Below are positions 7,566 to 15,780 of a stretch of DNA of 27,397 nucleotides, in pieces. The stretch lies in the NCBI GenBank assembly GCA_046727175.1, contig JBKPCD010000174.1, forward strand, positions 1 through 27,397, written 5' to 3'. This DNA comes from JBKPCD01 sp046727175. Lineage in GTDB: Bacteria > Acidobacteriota > Vicinamibacteria > Vicinamibacterales > 2-12-FULL-66-21. A model generated the notes under the pieces. It saw only the letters and a program-made list of their open reading frames with translations, was not told where the DNA came from and did not search any database. The translations under genes and the position numbers were made by a program. The stretch's first letter is position 1, and each line of letters opens with the position of its first letter.

Positions 7566-8069
7566 TTACTTTTCGATCTTGATGACCCTGCCATCCGGCG
7601 CCACCTCGATCTCCCCCTTCGAGAACTCCGCCTCGTACACATACCTTGGCGTCGCCAGTTTCGAGATTCGTGCCTTGCCGCCCTCTTTCACGATTTCCGC
7701 TCGCACTTCGGATCGCGACAGTTGCTTGATTGTCTTCCCCTTGCCGTGCGTTTTGATCGTCGCCGCGACGGCCTCTGGCACGTCCTTCATTTCGATGATG
7801 GTCGCGATGTCGAGTACCGTGCCGTCCTCTGCGATGTCCATCTCACCCTGACTGGCCTTGAACTCGATGTCGTAGAACGAAATCCCGTTCTCCTTCTCGA
7901 CGTCGAGCTTGTCGATCTCGGCGCCAGGCCGGTTCGCCTCAATAGCCTTGGTGACGGCCGGTGGGAGGTCCTTCACCGTTTTGTTCGGTTTCGTGCCTTG
8001 CGCCCATGCCGACGCGGCGACCACGCCGGTCATGACGATCGATACCATCAACCTTCTTACGAGCACCAT
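7566..8069 (-). CDS. Secreted tandem PepSY-like (BLIP-like fold) protein
   Basis: 167 residues. A Sec signal peptide ends near residue 23 (VVAASAWA-Q). Two similar domains follow, ~34-87 and ~96-166, each with a helix (LPPAVTKAIEAN; VPEAVAATIKTH), an acidic beta-hairpin and a closing x-D-G-x-V motif (EDGTVLDI; PDGRVIKIE). This matches the small periplasmic PepSY-like proteins, which are often controlled by two-component systems and thought to modulate envelope proteases or metal handling. The exact role is unknown. The start is firm: AGGAGGTGATCG immediately precedes the ATG at 8069. A 17-bp palindrome (8097-8113) sits 28 bases upstream of the start and may be its operator. Confidence 0.75.
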   Translation of the reverse strand: MVLVRRLMVSIVMTGVVAASAWAQGTKPNKTVKDLPPAVTKAIEANRPGAEIDKLDVEKENGISFYDIEFKASQGEMDIAEDGTVLDIATIIEMKDVPEAVAATIKTHGKGKTIKQLSRSEVRAEIVKEGGKARISKLATPRYVYEAEFSKGEIEVAPDGRVIKIEK

Positions 8070-8096
8070 CGATCACCTCCTAAGCCGATTGAGGAG

Positions 8097-8113
8097 TGAC
8101 TAATGATTAGTCA
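8097..8113. promoter_or_regulatory. Perfect 17-bp palindrome upstream of the PepSY-like gene
   Basis: TGACTAATGATTAGTCA is palindromic in all eight pairs around a central base. It lies in an AT-rich island (about 8090-8150) unlike the surrounding GC-rich DNA, between the stop of the S9 peptidase gene and the start of the PepSY-like gene. Position and symmetry suit a dimeric repressor site. The neighbouring bases (TTAGG, GATTAGGGATT) repeat ATTAG-like words, so a low-complexity intergenic repeat is the alternative. Confidence 0.45.
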
Positions 8114-8145
8114 GGTTAGGTGATAAGTGATTTGGGATTAGGGAT

Positions 8146-10338
8146 TCAATGTTTTGCGTCGCGCAGGTTCTGATCAAAAAAACGCTGAACGCGGTGCCAT
8201 GCATCGCTCAAGACGTGCGCGCGTGTGAAGTAGTGGAACTCGCCGGGATAGGTCATGAACGAAACGAGGTCGCCCTTGCCTTTCTTCATCAGCTCATCGA
8301 TCAAGCACACTGAGTGGAGGTACGGCACGTTCACGTCGGCTGTGCCATGCAGGATTAACAGCGGCCTCTCGAGACGATCGACGTGCGAGATTGGTGACGC
8401 CTTCGCGTAGACTTCGGGATGCTCCTCGGGCGTGCCGATGCGACTCGCCGTCCATCCGCCGTGGTACGGATCCTCGTAGTACATCGCGTAATCGACGACG
8501 CCGGCGACGTCCACGGCCGCGCGAAACAGCTTGGGTTGATCGGTCACCGCGATCAGCGTGAAGAAGCCGCCGTAGCTCAGGCCCCAGACGCCGAGACGAT
8601 CCATGTCGATGTAGGGCAGCGTCTTCAGGTAGTTCGTGACCATCCACGCGTCTTTCGCATCGTTGCCGCCGACGTCCATGTGCACGCCTTCGCGCCACGC
8701 ACGGCCGTATCCGATGCTGCCGCGATAATCCGGCGCGATCACCACGTAGCCCTGCTGGAGCAGGTATTGATGAAAGCTGTAGTAAACCGCGTAATTCCGC
8801 TGGACGTGCCAGCCATCGTAGTTCTGGTTCACGCCGTCGCCGTGAATCCAGATGATCGCCGGATGCTTCTTCGATCGGTCGAGGTCCTTCGGCACGAACA
8901 GCCAGGCCGGCACCTCCTGACCGTCGGGTCCGGCGTAATGCACCAGCTCCGGTTCGACGAACGAGGTCCGGTCCATGCTCGCGGGCATCGAATCGGTGAG
9001 TCGAATCGGTCTGGCGTTGGGCAGGGCCTCGATCATATAGAGATCCGCTGAATTGTGCCCGTCGGTGTGCTGGTAGACGAGACGCTTGCCGTCGGGGGAC
9101 CAGCTCGGCGCGATATCGGTGCCCCGGCCGGCAGTGATCATCGTGATGGTCGCCTTCGCCGGGTCGCCGTTCAGCGTCACGACGCCGAGATGACGATCGC
9201 CTGGATGGCCAGGCTCGTTGGCGTCGAACGCAATGCGGGTGCTGTCGCGCGACCACGTCGGCCGCCATGCTTCGAACGCGCCTTTCGTGATCTGCACGGC
9301 ATCGCCGCCCGATGAGGGCATGACGTAGAGATGGTCCCAACCGTCGCGGTCGCTGAGGAAGGCTATCCACTTCCCGTCGGGAGACGGCTGCGCGCCGGCG
9401 TTCGCGTCACCCGTCATGCTCCAGAATTTCGGTTCCACATCCTCGTGCAGCACGCGCGGTTCGCCACCCGTGATGTCGACGACGTAACTCGTCCGCCGTT
9501 TGAAGTCACCCGACGTCCGATCGAACACGACGTGCCGAGCGTCGAGCCACCGTCGTCCGCCGAATCCCCCGCCGATCGACAGCGCGAGTGGTGGGCCGCC
9601 GGACGCCGGCACGGAATAGGTTTGGCCCGGAACGTTCTCGGTGGTTGTGTAGATGATCTTCGTACCGGAGTACGGCGGTGTCTGCTCGTGGCGGATCGAA
9701 CCGCCACCGCTCGTGAAGAGAAGATAGGCGCCGTCGGGCGACCACCCAACTGCTCCAATCCCCGTGTTCTGCGCGACAATCATCGTCTCTTTGCCGTCAG
9801 CCGCGGTCTGGACCCAGAGCTCGCTCGGCCCGGTTGGCGCTCCGCCGCGTCCGCCACGGCCGGCTCCTCGTCCGCCAAGACCGTCGCCAGCGTTGGACGC
9901 GGCGTCGGTCGTGCTGCCGGCACCCGTTCGAACGAACGCGACACGCGTGCCGTCGGGTGACACGACGAGATTCGTTCCGCGGATTGGCGCCGGGAGGATT
10001 GTCTTCGCCCTTCCACCTGCCACGGGCAGTTCGAAGAGTTGGCCGCCGCGCTGGAATCGCAGCGACTTCCCGTCGCTGCTCCAGGTTGCTCCGGCGATCG
10101 GCCCGTCGGGATCGCTGACGAGACGAGGCGCCGATCGTCCATCGGCTTCGACGACGTACGTTTCGCTCACGCCGGCACGATCCCAGACAAAAGCGATGCG
10201 CCGGCCGTCTGATGACCAGATCGGGTTCGACGGATGCTTGATGTCGATGAGTTGTTCGATCGTGAGCCTGGTCGATGATGTGTGCGGCGTTGCGTATGCG
10301 ACAACGCACATTGCGGCGATGGTCAGCGCGGTCTTCAT
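8146..10338 (-). CDS. S9 family (prolyl oligopeptidase/DPP-like) serine peptidase, secreted
   Basis: 730 residues from the ATG at 10338, chosen because the signal peptide MKTALTIAAMCVVAYA begins there; there is no clear ribosome binding site, and an in-frame GTG nine codons upstream is an alternative. An N-terminal TolB/WD40-like propeller (~40-440) shows repeated S-x-D-G-x-x-I/L-x-F motifs (IWSSDGRRIAF, TWSSDGKSLRF, SWSPDGKRLVY). The C-terminal alpha/beta hydrolase has the complete triad: Ser588 in GLSYGGF, Asp668 in HGTADVNVPY and His702 in GEFHYF. Such enzymes cleave short peptides, often N-terminal dipeptides or acylated residues, in the periplasm. A Gly/Arg-rich stretch at ~149-170 (GGRGAGRGGRGG) looks like a low-complexity loop between blades. 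Confidence 0.9.
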   Translation of the reverse strand: MKTALTIAAMCVVAYATPHTSSTRLTIEQLIDIKHPSNPIWSSDGRRIAFVWDRAGVSETYVVEADGRSAPRLVSDPDGPIAGATWSSDGKSLRFQRGGQLFELPVAGGRAKTILPAPIRGTNLVVSPDGTRVAFVRTGAGSTTDAASNAGDGLGGRGAGRGGRGGAPTGPSELWVQTAADGKETMIVAQNTGIGAVGWSPDGAYLLFTSGGGSIRHEQTPPYSGTKIIYTTTENVPGQTYSVPASGGPPLALSIGGGFGGRRWLDARHVVFDRTSGDFKRRTSYVVDITGGEPRVLHEDVEPKFWSMTGDANAGAQPSPDGKWIAFLSDRDGWDHLYVMPSSGGDAVQITKGAFEAWRPTWSRDSTRIAFDANEPGHPGDRHLGVVTLNGDPAKATITMITAGRGTDIAPSWSPDGKRLVYQHTDGHNSADLYMIEALPNARPIRLTDSMPASMDRTSFVEPELVHYAGPDGQEVPAWLFVPKDLDRSKKHPAIIWIHGDGVNQNYDGWHVQRNYAVYYSFHQYLLQQGYVVIAPDYRGSIGYGRAWREGVHMDVGGNDAKDAWMVTNYLKTLPYIDMDRLGVWGLSYGGFFTLIAVTDQPKLFRAAVDVAGVVDYAMYYEDPYHGGWTASRIGTPEEHPEVYAKASPISHVDRLERPLLILHGTADVNVPYLHSVCLIDELMKKGKGDLVSFMTYPGEFHYFTRAHVLSDAWHRVQRFFDQNLRDAKH

Positions 10339-10374
10339 CGGGGGAAGTATACGCGCGCCGGCCACCCTCAGACG

Positions 10375-11937
10375 TCAACGTTTGTCAGCCACACCAGCAA
10401 ACGTGAGGAAGTCAGTCATGTGAAAGTCACCGATCGCTCCGCCCAACGTCGGGGTGAACTGAGGATCAGAGCGGAGGTAGGACTCGGGGTCGAGCTGCAG
10501 GAGGCCGATGAACACTTCGGCGACGATCCGGCCGCCGGCTGGACCAAGGTGGGCGCCGTTCTCGAGGACCTCCGCCTCCTTCAGGACGTAGTACCACAGC
10601 GGCGTCGAGCTCACGAAAGCGGGATCGATTGCACGCAGTTCGACGAGTTCGCTGTCCTTCAACACCGGCGCGCCAATCGCGGCGGCAATCGCCTGACCCG
10701 ATGGAAGCCGCCACGTCAGGTGACGGAGGAGATTGCGCTGGGCGAGCGAGGTTGGCGGAGTGCCGGCTGGAATCGCTCCGAGCGGGAGATCGAACAACGG
10801 CGTAGACAGCTTGGTATCGATCCGCTTGTTGGGACGGACGTCGGCTTCGAACCCCGGAAACCGAAAAAACGTCTGCCATCCCACGAATCGCCGCGAGCTC
10901 CGGGCACCACCACGGAGATCCGCGGGCTCGCCCGCGTCTGACGGCGTCCCGTCGAACACGAACGCAAAGAACGGGGCACCATCATTGCCGGTGAAGTTCG
11001 CGCGATACGACGGGCGAACCATGCTGTGCCCGAACCGATACGCGATCTGAAATTCGACCGGGATGTACGCCTCGCCTTCGCGCGGCGCGTAGAACCGCCG
11101 TCCGTTCGCCATGATATCTTCGACCATCGACGAGCCGACGAACAGCGGAAGGAATTCGTGGACGATCATCCACTGGTAGTGCCACCGCGTGAGACGTCGT
11201 GCCTCGGCGAATACGTCGTCAGCGGACCACGCTGCGTGGTCACGCCGCACGAGATCGACGGCGTGATTGTGGAAGAGCAGGAACGCCGCATGCAGCCCCG
11301 CGATTATGAGGTTCTCGTCGTTTCGCGGATCGGCGATGATCGCGCGGCCGGTTTGATCGCGCGGCAGATCTTCGAATCGTCCGCTGGTCTCTACCCGGAG
11401 CTTCGCCCGGTCCGACGGCTCGTACAGCAGCGGCGAGCCCGTGGGGCCGTCGCCGTACACGGAATCGAGATCGAAGAATGGCCGTCGACCGTTCGTCGCA
11501 CTTCGCGGGTTCGTCGGCTGGCCCAATCGCGACGAGACGTCGAAGGTCATGTCGTGATCGAGGAACTGGCCCATGAACGTGACCCCGGCTGTGTGGTGTT
11601 CGCTGTCCGGATTGTTCACGCTGAGCGCAGGATTCACGATGAGCGCAATTGGTCCGGCCGCGAGATCGTCTTTCGCGTCCAAGAGCCCGCCGCGTTTCCC
11701 CATCTCCAGCAGCGCGGCTTCCACTCGAGCGCTCTCGGAAGCAAATGCCGCGAGATGAAACATGCGTCCAAATCCGCTCGGAGAGACGCCCTCGTCCGAT
11801 TGCCGGTCCTGACCGGCTGTCTGGGCGCGGCCTCGTGCGCCGACGGTTACGTCGAACGCGACGATCACCGCGCAGGCAATGGTGAGAAAGCCCGCGCAGC
11901 CGAATGCCCGCGGGAACTGACTTTGTGAACGGTTCAT
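10375..11937 (-). CDS. Animal-type haem peroxidase (peroxidase-cyclooxygenase superfamily), exported
   Basis: 520 residues; GGAGG seven bases before the ATG at 11937 fixes the start. A hydrophobic segment at ~12-33 suggests a signal peptide or anchor. Catalytic motifs align with mammalian peroxidases: GQFLDHDMTF gives Q124, D127, distal H128 and calcium ligand D129; DPRNDEN gives the catalytic R205 and E208; YRFGHSMVR gives the proximal H304. In myeloperoxidase the residues matching D127 and E208 form ester bonds to haem, so covalent haem is possible here. These enzymes use hydrogen peroxide to oxidise halides or organic substrates; the bacterial substrate is unknown. It is divergent from the kinase gene across a 243-bp gap, and its stop lies 36 bases before the S9 peptidase start on the same strand. 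Confidence 0.88.
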   Translation of the reverse strand: MNRSQSQFPRAFGCAGFLTIACAVIVAFDVTVGARGRAQTAGQDRQSDEGVSPSGFGRMFHLAAFASESARVEAALLEMGKRGGLLDAKDDLAAGPIALIVNPALSVNNPDSEHHTAGVTFMGQFLDHDMTFDVSSRLGQPTNPRSATNGRRPFFDLDSVYGDGPTGSPLLYEPSDRAKLRVETSGRFEDLPRDQTGRAIIADPRNDENLIIAGLHAAFLLFHNHAVDLVRRDHAAWSADDVFAEARRLTRWHYQWMIVHEFLPLFVGSSMVEDIMANGRRFYAPREGEAYIPVEFQIAYRFGHSMVRPSYRANFTGNDGAPFFAFVFDGTPSDAGEPADLRGGARSSRRFVGWQTFFRFPGFEADVRPNKRIDTKLSTPLFDLPLGAIPAGTPPTSLAQRNLLRHLTWRLPSGQAIAAAIGAPVLKDSELVELRAIDPAFVSSTPLWYYVLKEAEVLENGAHLGPAGGRIVAEVFIGLLQLDPESYLRSDPQFTPTLGGAIGDFHMTDFLTFAGVADKR

Positions 11938-12180
11938 GACTAGACCTCCCGAAGGATCGTTGGGATTACGTTCTGCCCAGATATCGTGTTCGGTCGGACG
12001 AACCCGACAACGCGCAGCGATCGGGCTAACGGCTCAGCTGATTCCTCGTGCCTCTCGCCTCGGTATTCGAAGTGATCGCTTGGTGAGTCCCGACCGTTGC
12101 AACTGGTGTAGGCTTCCCCCGTCGTCGTGATTCGCGGCGCGTTTCCGATCTCGGGTTAGCCGGTTGTGCGGCTCACGACC

Positions 12181-14886
12181 ATGAACAAGGCGCTCTGGGG
12201 CAGACTGAGTCCACTGTTCGATCGCGCCCTCGATCTGGATCCGATAGGCCGCGAGGAGCTGCTGGCCGCCATTCGTGCCGATGAATCAGAGCTCGCTGAC
12301 GCGCTCGAACAACTGCTGATCGAGCACGAGCACGTGCTCGCATCGGAATTCCTCGAAACCGACGCGGTCGTACCTGGCGCCATCGCGTCTCTGGCGGGTC
12401 AGGTAGTTGGGGCGTACACGCTCGTGCGGCCTCTCGGTGTCGGCGGCATGGGCGCGGTCTGGCTGGCTCAGCGGAGCGACGGCCGCTTCGAGGGAACCGC
12501 CGCAGTCAAGCTTGTCAATCTAGCGGTGCTGGGCCGCGAGGGTCAGGAGCGCTTCCGGCGCGAGGGCATGCTGATGGCGCGCCTCGCGCACCCGCACATC
12601 GCGCGCCTGTTCGACGCCGGAGTCATGCCGAGCGGGCAGCCGTTTCTCGTTCTCGAGCACGTAGAAGGACAACGAATCGATGCCCACGCAAACGAGAATC
12701 GACTCGCAATCGACGATCGAATCGAATTGTTTCTGCAGGTTGCCGACGCGGTCGCACACGCGCACGCGAACCTGATCGTCCATCGCGACCTGAAGCCCTC
12801 GAACGTGCTGGTGGATCGCAGCGGGGCAGTGAAGTTGCTCGACTTCGGGATTGCAACGCTGATCGATCCCGTACGCGACGAACGAACGGCAACCATGACC
12901 GGCGCCCGTACTCTGACGCCCGAGTACGCGGCGCCAGAACAGGTCCTCGGCAGCCCTGTGACCACGGCAACCGATGTGTACGCGCTCGGGGTGTTGCTCT
13001 ATCAGCTCCTGACGAGCCGTCATCCCACAGCGCCGAAAGATGCCACGGACCCGGAGATCCTGCGGACGCTCACCAATCGTGAACCTATCCGTGCGAGCGA
13101 GGCGATTTCGCGGTTCGTCACTGCTGATACCGAGATCGCGCGTATTCTCGACGAGCGGTGCACGACACAGGATCGGTTGCGTCGAACCTGTCGAGGAGAT
13201 CTCGATACCATTCTTGCCAAGGCCCTGAAGAAGAATCCTTCCGAGCGCTATCAAAGCGTCACGGCGTTTGCCGACGATCTCCGCCGCTACCTGCGCCACG
13301 AGCCGATCGCGGCACGCCCCGATCGCTGGTCTTATCGAGCGGGCAAGTTCGTGCGGCGCCACAGGTCAGCCGTCGCAGCGGCGACTGCCGTCATTGCAAC
13401 GCTCATCGCCGCGGTCGGCATCACCACCGCCGAAATGATCGAGGCCCGACACCAGCGCGATCGCGCTGACTTCCAGAGACGCCGCGCGCAGGCGTCCAGC
13501 GAGTTCATGCGTAACCTCGTGACGCAGATCGGCAACAAGCCGATGACGATGCGGGAGGTGCTGGATCGCGGTCGCACCGCGCTCGAGCAGCAGTACGAAG
13601 GAGATCCCGCGTTCGTAGCCCGGATGTTAGTCGCGTTGTCCGGGCCGTATCTGGAGATCGGAGACTACAAGACCGCTGACGAGATGATGGCGCGCGCGCT
13701 GCAGCTCGCCGAAAAGGAGGGCGATCCCGAGCTGCTCGCGACGACGCACTGCGACACCGGAAACCAGCTGGTTACCCGGCGACAGCTCGACGAGGCGCGC
13801 AGACACCTCGCCGACGGCGCGAAGTACCTGCGTCGGGCGTTCACGCCGGAGACGAACGCGGAGTGCGCGATAGCAGAAACATCACTCGCGGAAGCGGAAC
13901 GGCGGTACGACGACGCGGTCCGTCATGCGAGCAGCGCGGTGGCTCTCCTCGAGCAAGCGGGCAACACGAGGTCGACGCGCTACACGAGCGCGCTGACGAA
14001 CCTGGCCGTGATCTACGCGACCGCCGGACGACTTCCCGAAGCTCTGGCTGCTCAGCAGCGCGTCACGGAGATCAGCCGGCAGATTGGACGGGCAAGAACG
14101 ACGGCCGTCGTCATCTCGCTGCAAAACGAGGGGTCCTTCATGCGGCGACTGGGGCGATGGGTCGAAGCCGATCGGCGCTTCATCGAAGCCATCGATCTCG
14201 CCAGAGCGGCTGATCGGACAGGCCGCGTTCCGGGGACAATACTCGTCAACCGCGCTCGACTTCTGGTGTCACTCGCGCACGGTGACGAGGCGCTCTCGCT
14301 GCTCCAGCAGGCACGTTCCCAAGGAGAGCTCCCCACGAATTTTGCCGCTCTCGGCAAACTCTCCGAGGGGCTGCTTCGAATCGAGCGCCGTGAGCTGAGT
14401 GACGCGCGCGCGATCTACGACGAGCTGAAAGCGCCCGAGCGGCCGCCGGTTCCCGAAATACACAAGCACACGCACGCGATCCTGGGCGCCAGTGTCGCGC
14501 GAGCCGAGGGGAGGCCGTCAGACGCGCGCGCAGTCGTCGATCGTGCACTTCAGGAGTCCGGTTTCCCGGATAGGTTCCTCCCGGGCCAGCCGGAACTGCT
14601 CGAGTATGCGGCGCGGATTTCGCTGGAGCTCTCGGATATCGAGACGGCGATTCGCAAATGTAAAGAAGCTATTCGCCTGACCGATGCGCAGTTCGGCCAC
14701 GATCCGCCCAACGTGTTCGTCGGCCGCGCCCGGCTGACGCTCGGAATCGCTCTCGCGACGAAGGGCGCCGCTCGCGAAGCCAGGGACGAACTGCAGCAGG
14801 CTGGCGCGATCCTCGAGCGCGCGGCAGGACCCGATCATCCATGGACGGTCGAGGCCCGCACCCGCCTGGCCGCGCACAGTCCGTGA
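12181..14886 (+). CDS. Transmembrane Ser/Thr protein kinase with C-terminal TPR domain
   Basis: 901 residues from the ATG at 12181; a GTG at 12166 is possible, and neither has a good ribosome binding site. I chose ATG because relatives usually begin shortly before W-x-x-L-S-P-L-F-D-R-A-L-D-L. A helical region of ~70 residues precedes a Hanks-type kinase domain: GVGGMG loop (86-91), catalytic Lys110 in AVKLV, HRDLKPSN (H201, D203), DFG (D221) and APEQ. A basic stretch and one membrane helix (~396-417) are followed by about 480 residues of TPR-like helical repeats that should lie outside the cytoplasm. All catalytic residues are present, so an active kinase is expected. This kinase-TM-TPR layout is very common in Acidobacteriota. 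It converges on an ECF sigma factor gene; a functional link is likely by family habit but unproven. Confidence 0.93.
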   Translation: MNKALWGRLSPLFDRALDLDPIGREELLAAIRADESELADALEQLLIEHEHVLASEFLETDAVVPGAIASLAGQVVGAYTLVRPLGVGGMGAVWLAQRSDGRFEGTAAVKLVNLAVLGREGQERFRREGMLMARLAHPHIARLFDAGVMPSGQPFLVLEHVEGQRIDAHANENRLAIDDRIELFLQVADAVAHAHANLIVHRDLKPSNVLVDRSGAVKLLDFGIATLIDPVRDERTATMTGARTLTPEYAAPEQVLGSPVTTATDVYALGVLLYQLLTSRHPTAPKDATDPEILRTLTNREPIRASEAISRFVTADTEIARILDERCTTQDRLRRTCRGDLDTILAKALKKNPSERYQSVTAFADDLRRYLRHEPIAARPDRWSYRAGKFVRRHRSAVAAATAVIATLIAAVGITTAEMIEARHQRDRADFQRRRAQASSEFMRNLVTQIGNKPMTMREVLDRGRTALEQQYEGDPAFVARMLVALSGPYLEIGDYKTADEMMARALQLAEKEGDPELLATTHCDTGNQLVTRRQLDEARRHLADGAKYLRRAFTPETNAECAIAETSLAEAERRYDDAVRHASSAVALLEQAGNTRSTRYTSALTNLAVIYATAGRLPEALAAQQRVTEISRQIGRARTTAVVISLQNEGSFMRRLGRWVEADRRFIEAIDLARAADRTGRVPGTILVNRARLLVSLAHGDEALSLLQQARSQGELPTNFAALGKLSEGLLRIERRELSDARAIYDELKAPERPPVPEIHKHTHAILGASVARAEGRPSDARAVVDRALQESGFPDRFLPGQPELLEYAARISLELSDIETAIRKCKEAIRLTDAQFGHDPPNVFVGRARLTLGIALATKGAAREARDELQQAGAILERAAGPDHPWTVEARTRLAAHSP

Positions 14887-14891
14887 GCTTA

Positions 14892-15026
14892 GGCGCGCCC
14901 GCCGTAGCCTTAGCAGAGGCTGAAACGTGGCGCAGGCCCCCGCGAGCGACGCGTGATACCGGGGCCCCCATCGCACGTAGTATGTGCGGTGGGGTGGGAT
15001 GGGGTCCGGCGGGACGAAGCCCCCGG
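14892..15026 (-). repeat. Structured GC-rich repeat, copy C1 (diverged)
   Basis: It fills nearly all of the 142-base gap between the kinase and sigma factor stop codons. Its tail (GGCGCGCC, 14892-14899) begins five bases after the kinase stop, and its head (CCGGGGGCTTCG on the minus strand) ends two bases from the sigma stop. It shares the order of blocks with copies at 17921 and 23439. The central hairpin here is CGCAC-ATACTAC-GTGCG and the G-tract region is GGTGGGGTGGGATGGGG. Confidence 0.75.
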
Positions 15027-15028
15027 TC

Positions 15029-15592
15029 TTAGACTTGAAGCGACTGATGCAGCAGCGCGCGCGCCTTGGCCCAGTCGCGCTGCACGGTTCGCTCGGACAC
15101 GTCGCGTATTGCGGCGATCTCCGCGAATGAAAACCCGCAGAAGAACTTCAGGTCGACGACTTCAGCGAGCGCCGGATCGAACGACGCCAACTCCTGGAGC
15201 GCAGCGTCGAGCCGTTCGAGATCGACCGCGGGCTCGGTTGAGTGACTCTCCTCGGCGAGCGACGTGAACGTCAGCTCGCCCCCGCGCTTCTGCGCGTTCC
15301 GACGACGCACGTAATCGATGATGAGCCCGCGCATCGCTCTGGATGCGTAGCCGAGGAACCGGGACCGATCGGGGAACACCAGCGCATCGCGCCTGGCGAT
15401 GTCGAGATACGCCTCGTGCAGCACCGTTGTCGCGCTGAGCGTCACGTGACCGGCGCTCCGACGCAGATGCGCCTCCGCGATACGATGGAGCTCCTCATAC
15501 AGCGCCGCAAAGAGCGCGTCCGTTGCGACAGGATCCCCCGCCGAGGCGCGCGCAACCAGCGCGCGCAGGTCCTCCATACCCTGTTCGGACAC
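15029..15592 (-). CDS. ECF-type RNA polymerase sigma factor
   Basis: 187 residues from the GTG at 15592 (AAGGA seven bases upstream); an ATG five codons later is the alternative. Region 2 is recognisable in LFAALYEELHRIAEAHLRR and FLGYASRAMRGLIIDYVRRR, and region 4 in EVVDLKFFCGFSFAEIAAIR followed by VSERTVQRDWAKAR, a helix-turn-helix for the -35 element. The sequence type (L-x-H-E-A-Y-L-D, R-x-x-x-x-K-R-G-G) is the ECF group that commonly pairs with Ser/Thr kinases in Acidobacteriota and Planctomycetes. There is no anti-sigma gene next to it. It is convergent with the kinase gene and divergent from pgm, with 188 bases between the starts. Confidence 0.92.
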   Translation of the reverse strand: MSEQGMEDLRALVARASAGDPVATDALFAALYEELHRIAEAHLRRSAGHVTLSATTVLHEAYLDIARRDALVFPDRSRFLGYASRAMRGLIIDYVRRRNAQKRGGELTFTSLAEESHSTEPAVDLERLDAALQELASFDPALAEVVDLKFFCGFSFAEIAAIRDVSERTVQRDWAKARALLHQSLQV

Positions 15593-15703
15593 CGCCGATT
15601 CCTTACCGAATAGGCTTCGTCGTTCCCGCTCTCCCGCCCCACCGCGCACAATACGCGGCGCGGACCCGGGCTCCACCCCGGCCTTTGGCTCCGGAGGTGA
15701 TCT

Positions 15704-15748
15704 ATGCCCCACGACACGGTACCATTCCAATGGCGTTCGATCTTATAA
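15704..15748 (+). CDS. Possible 14-codon leader peptide upstream of pgm
   Basis: A near-perfect Shine-Dalgarno (GGAGGTGATCT) stands directly before an ATG at 15704. The frame encodes MPHDTVPFQWRSIL and stops at TAA 15746-15748, 32 bases before the pgm start. It is not in the pgm frame. It may be a translated leader affecting pgm expression, or a chance frame. TATAAG at 15744-15749 could alternatively be a -10 box. Confidence 0.3.
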   Translation: MPHDTVPFQWRSIL

Positions 15749-15780
15749 GAGTTAACGCGTCGAAACGGGGAGGCGAACTC

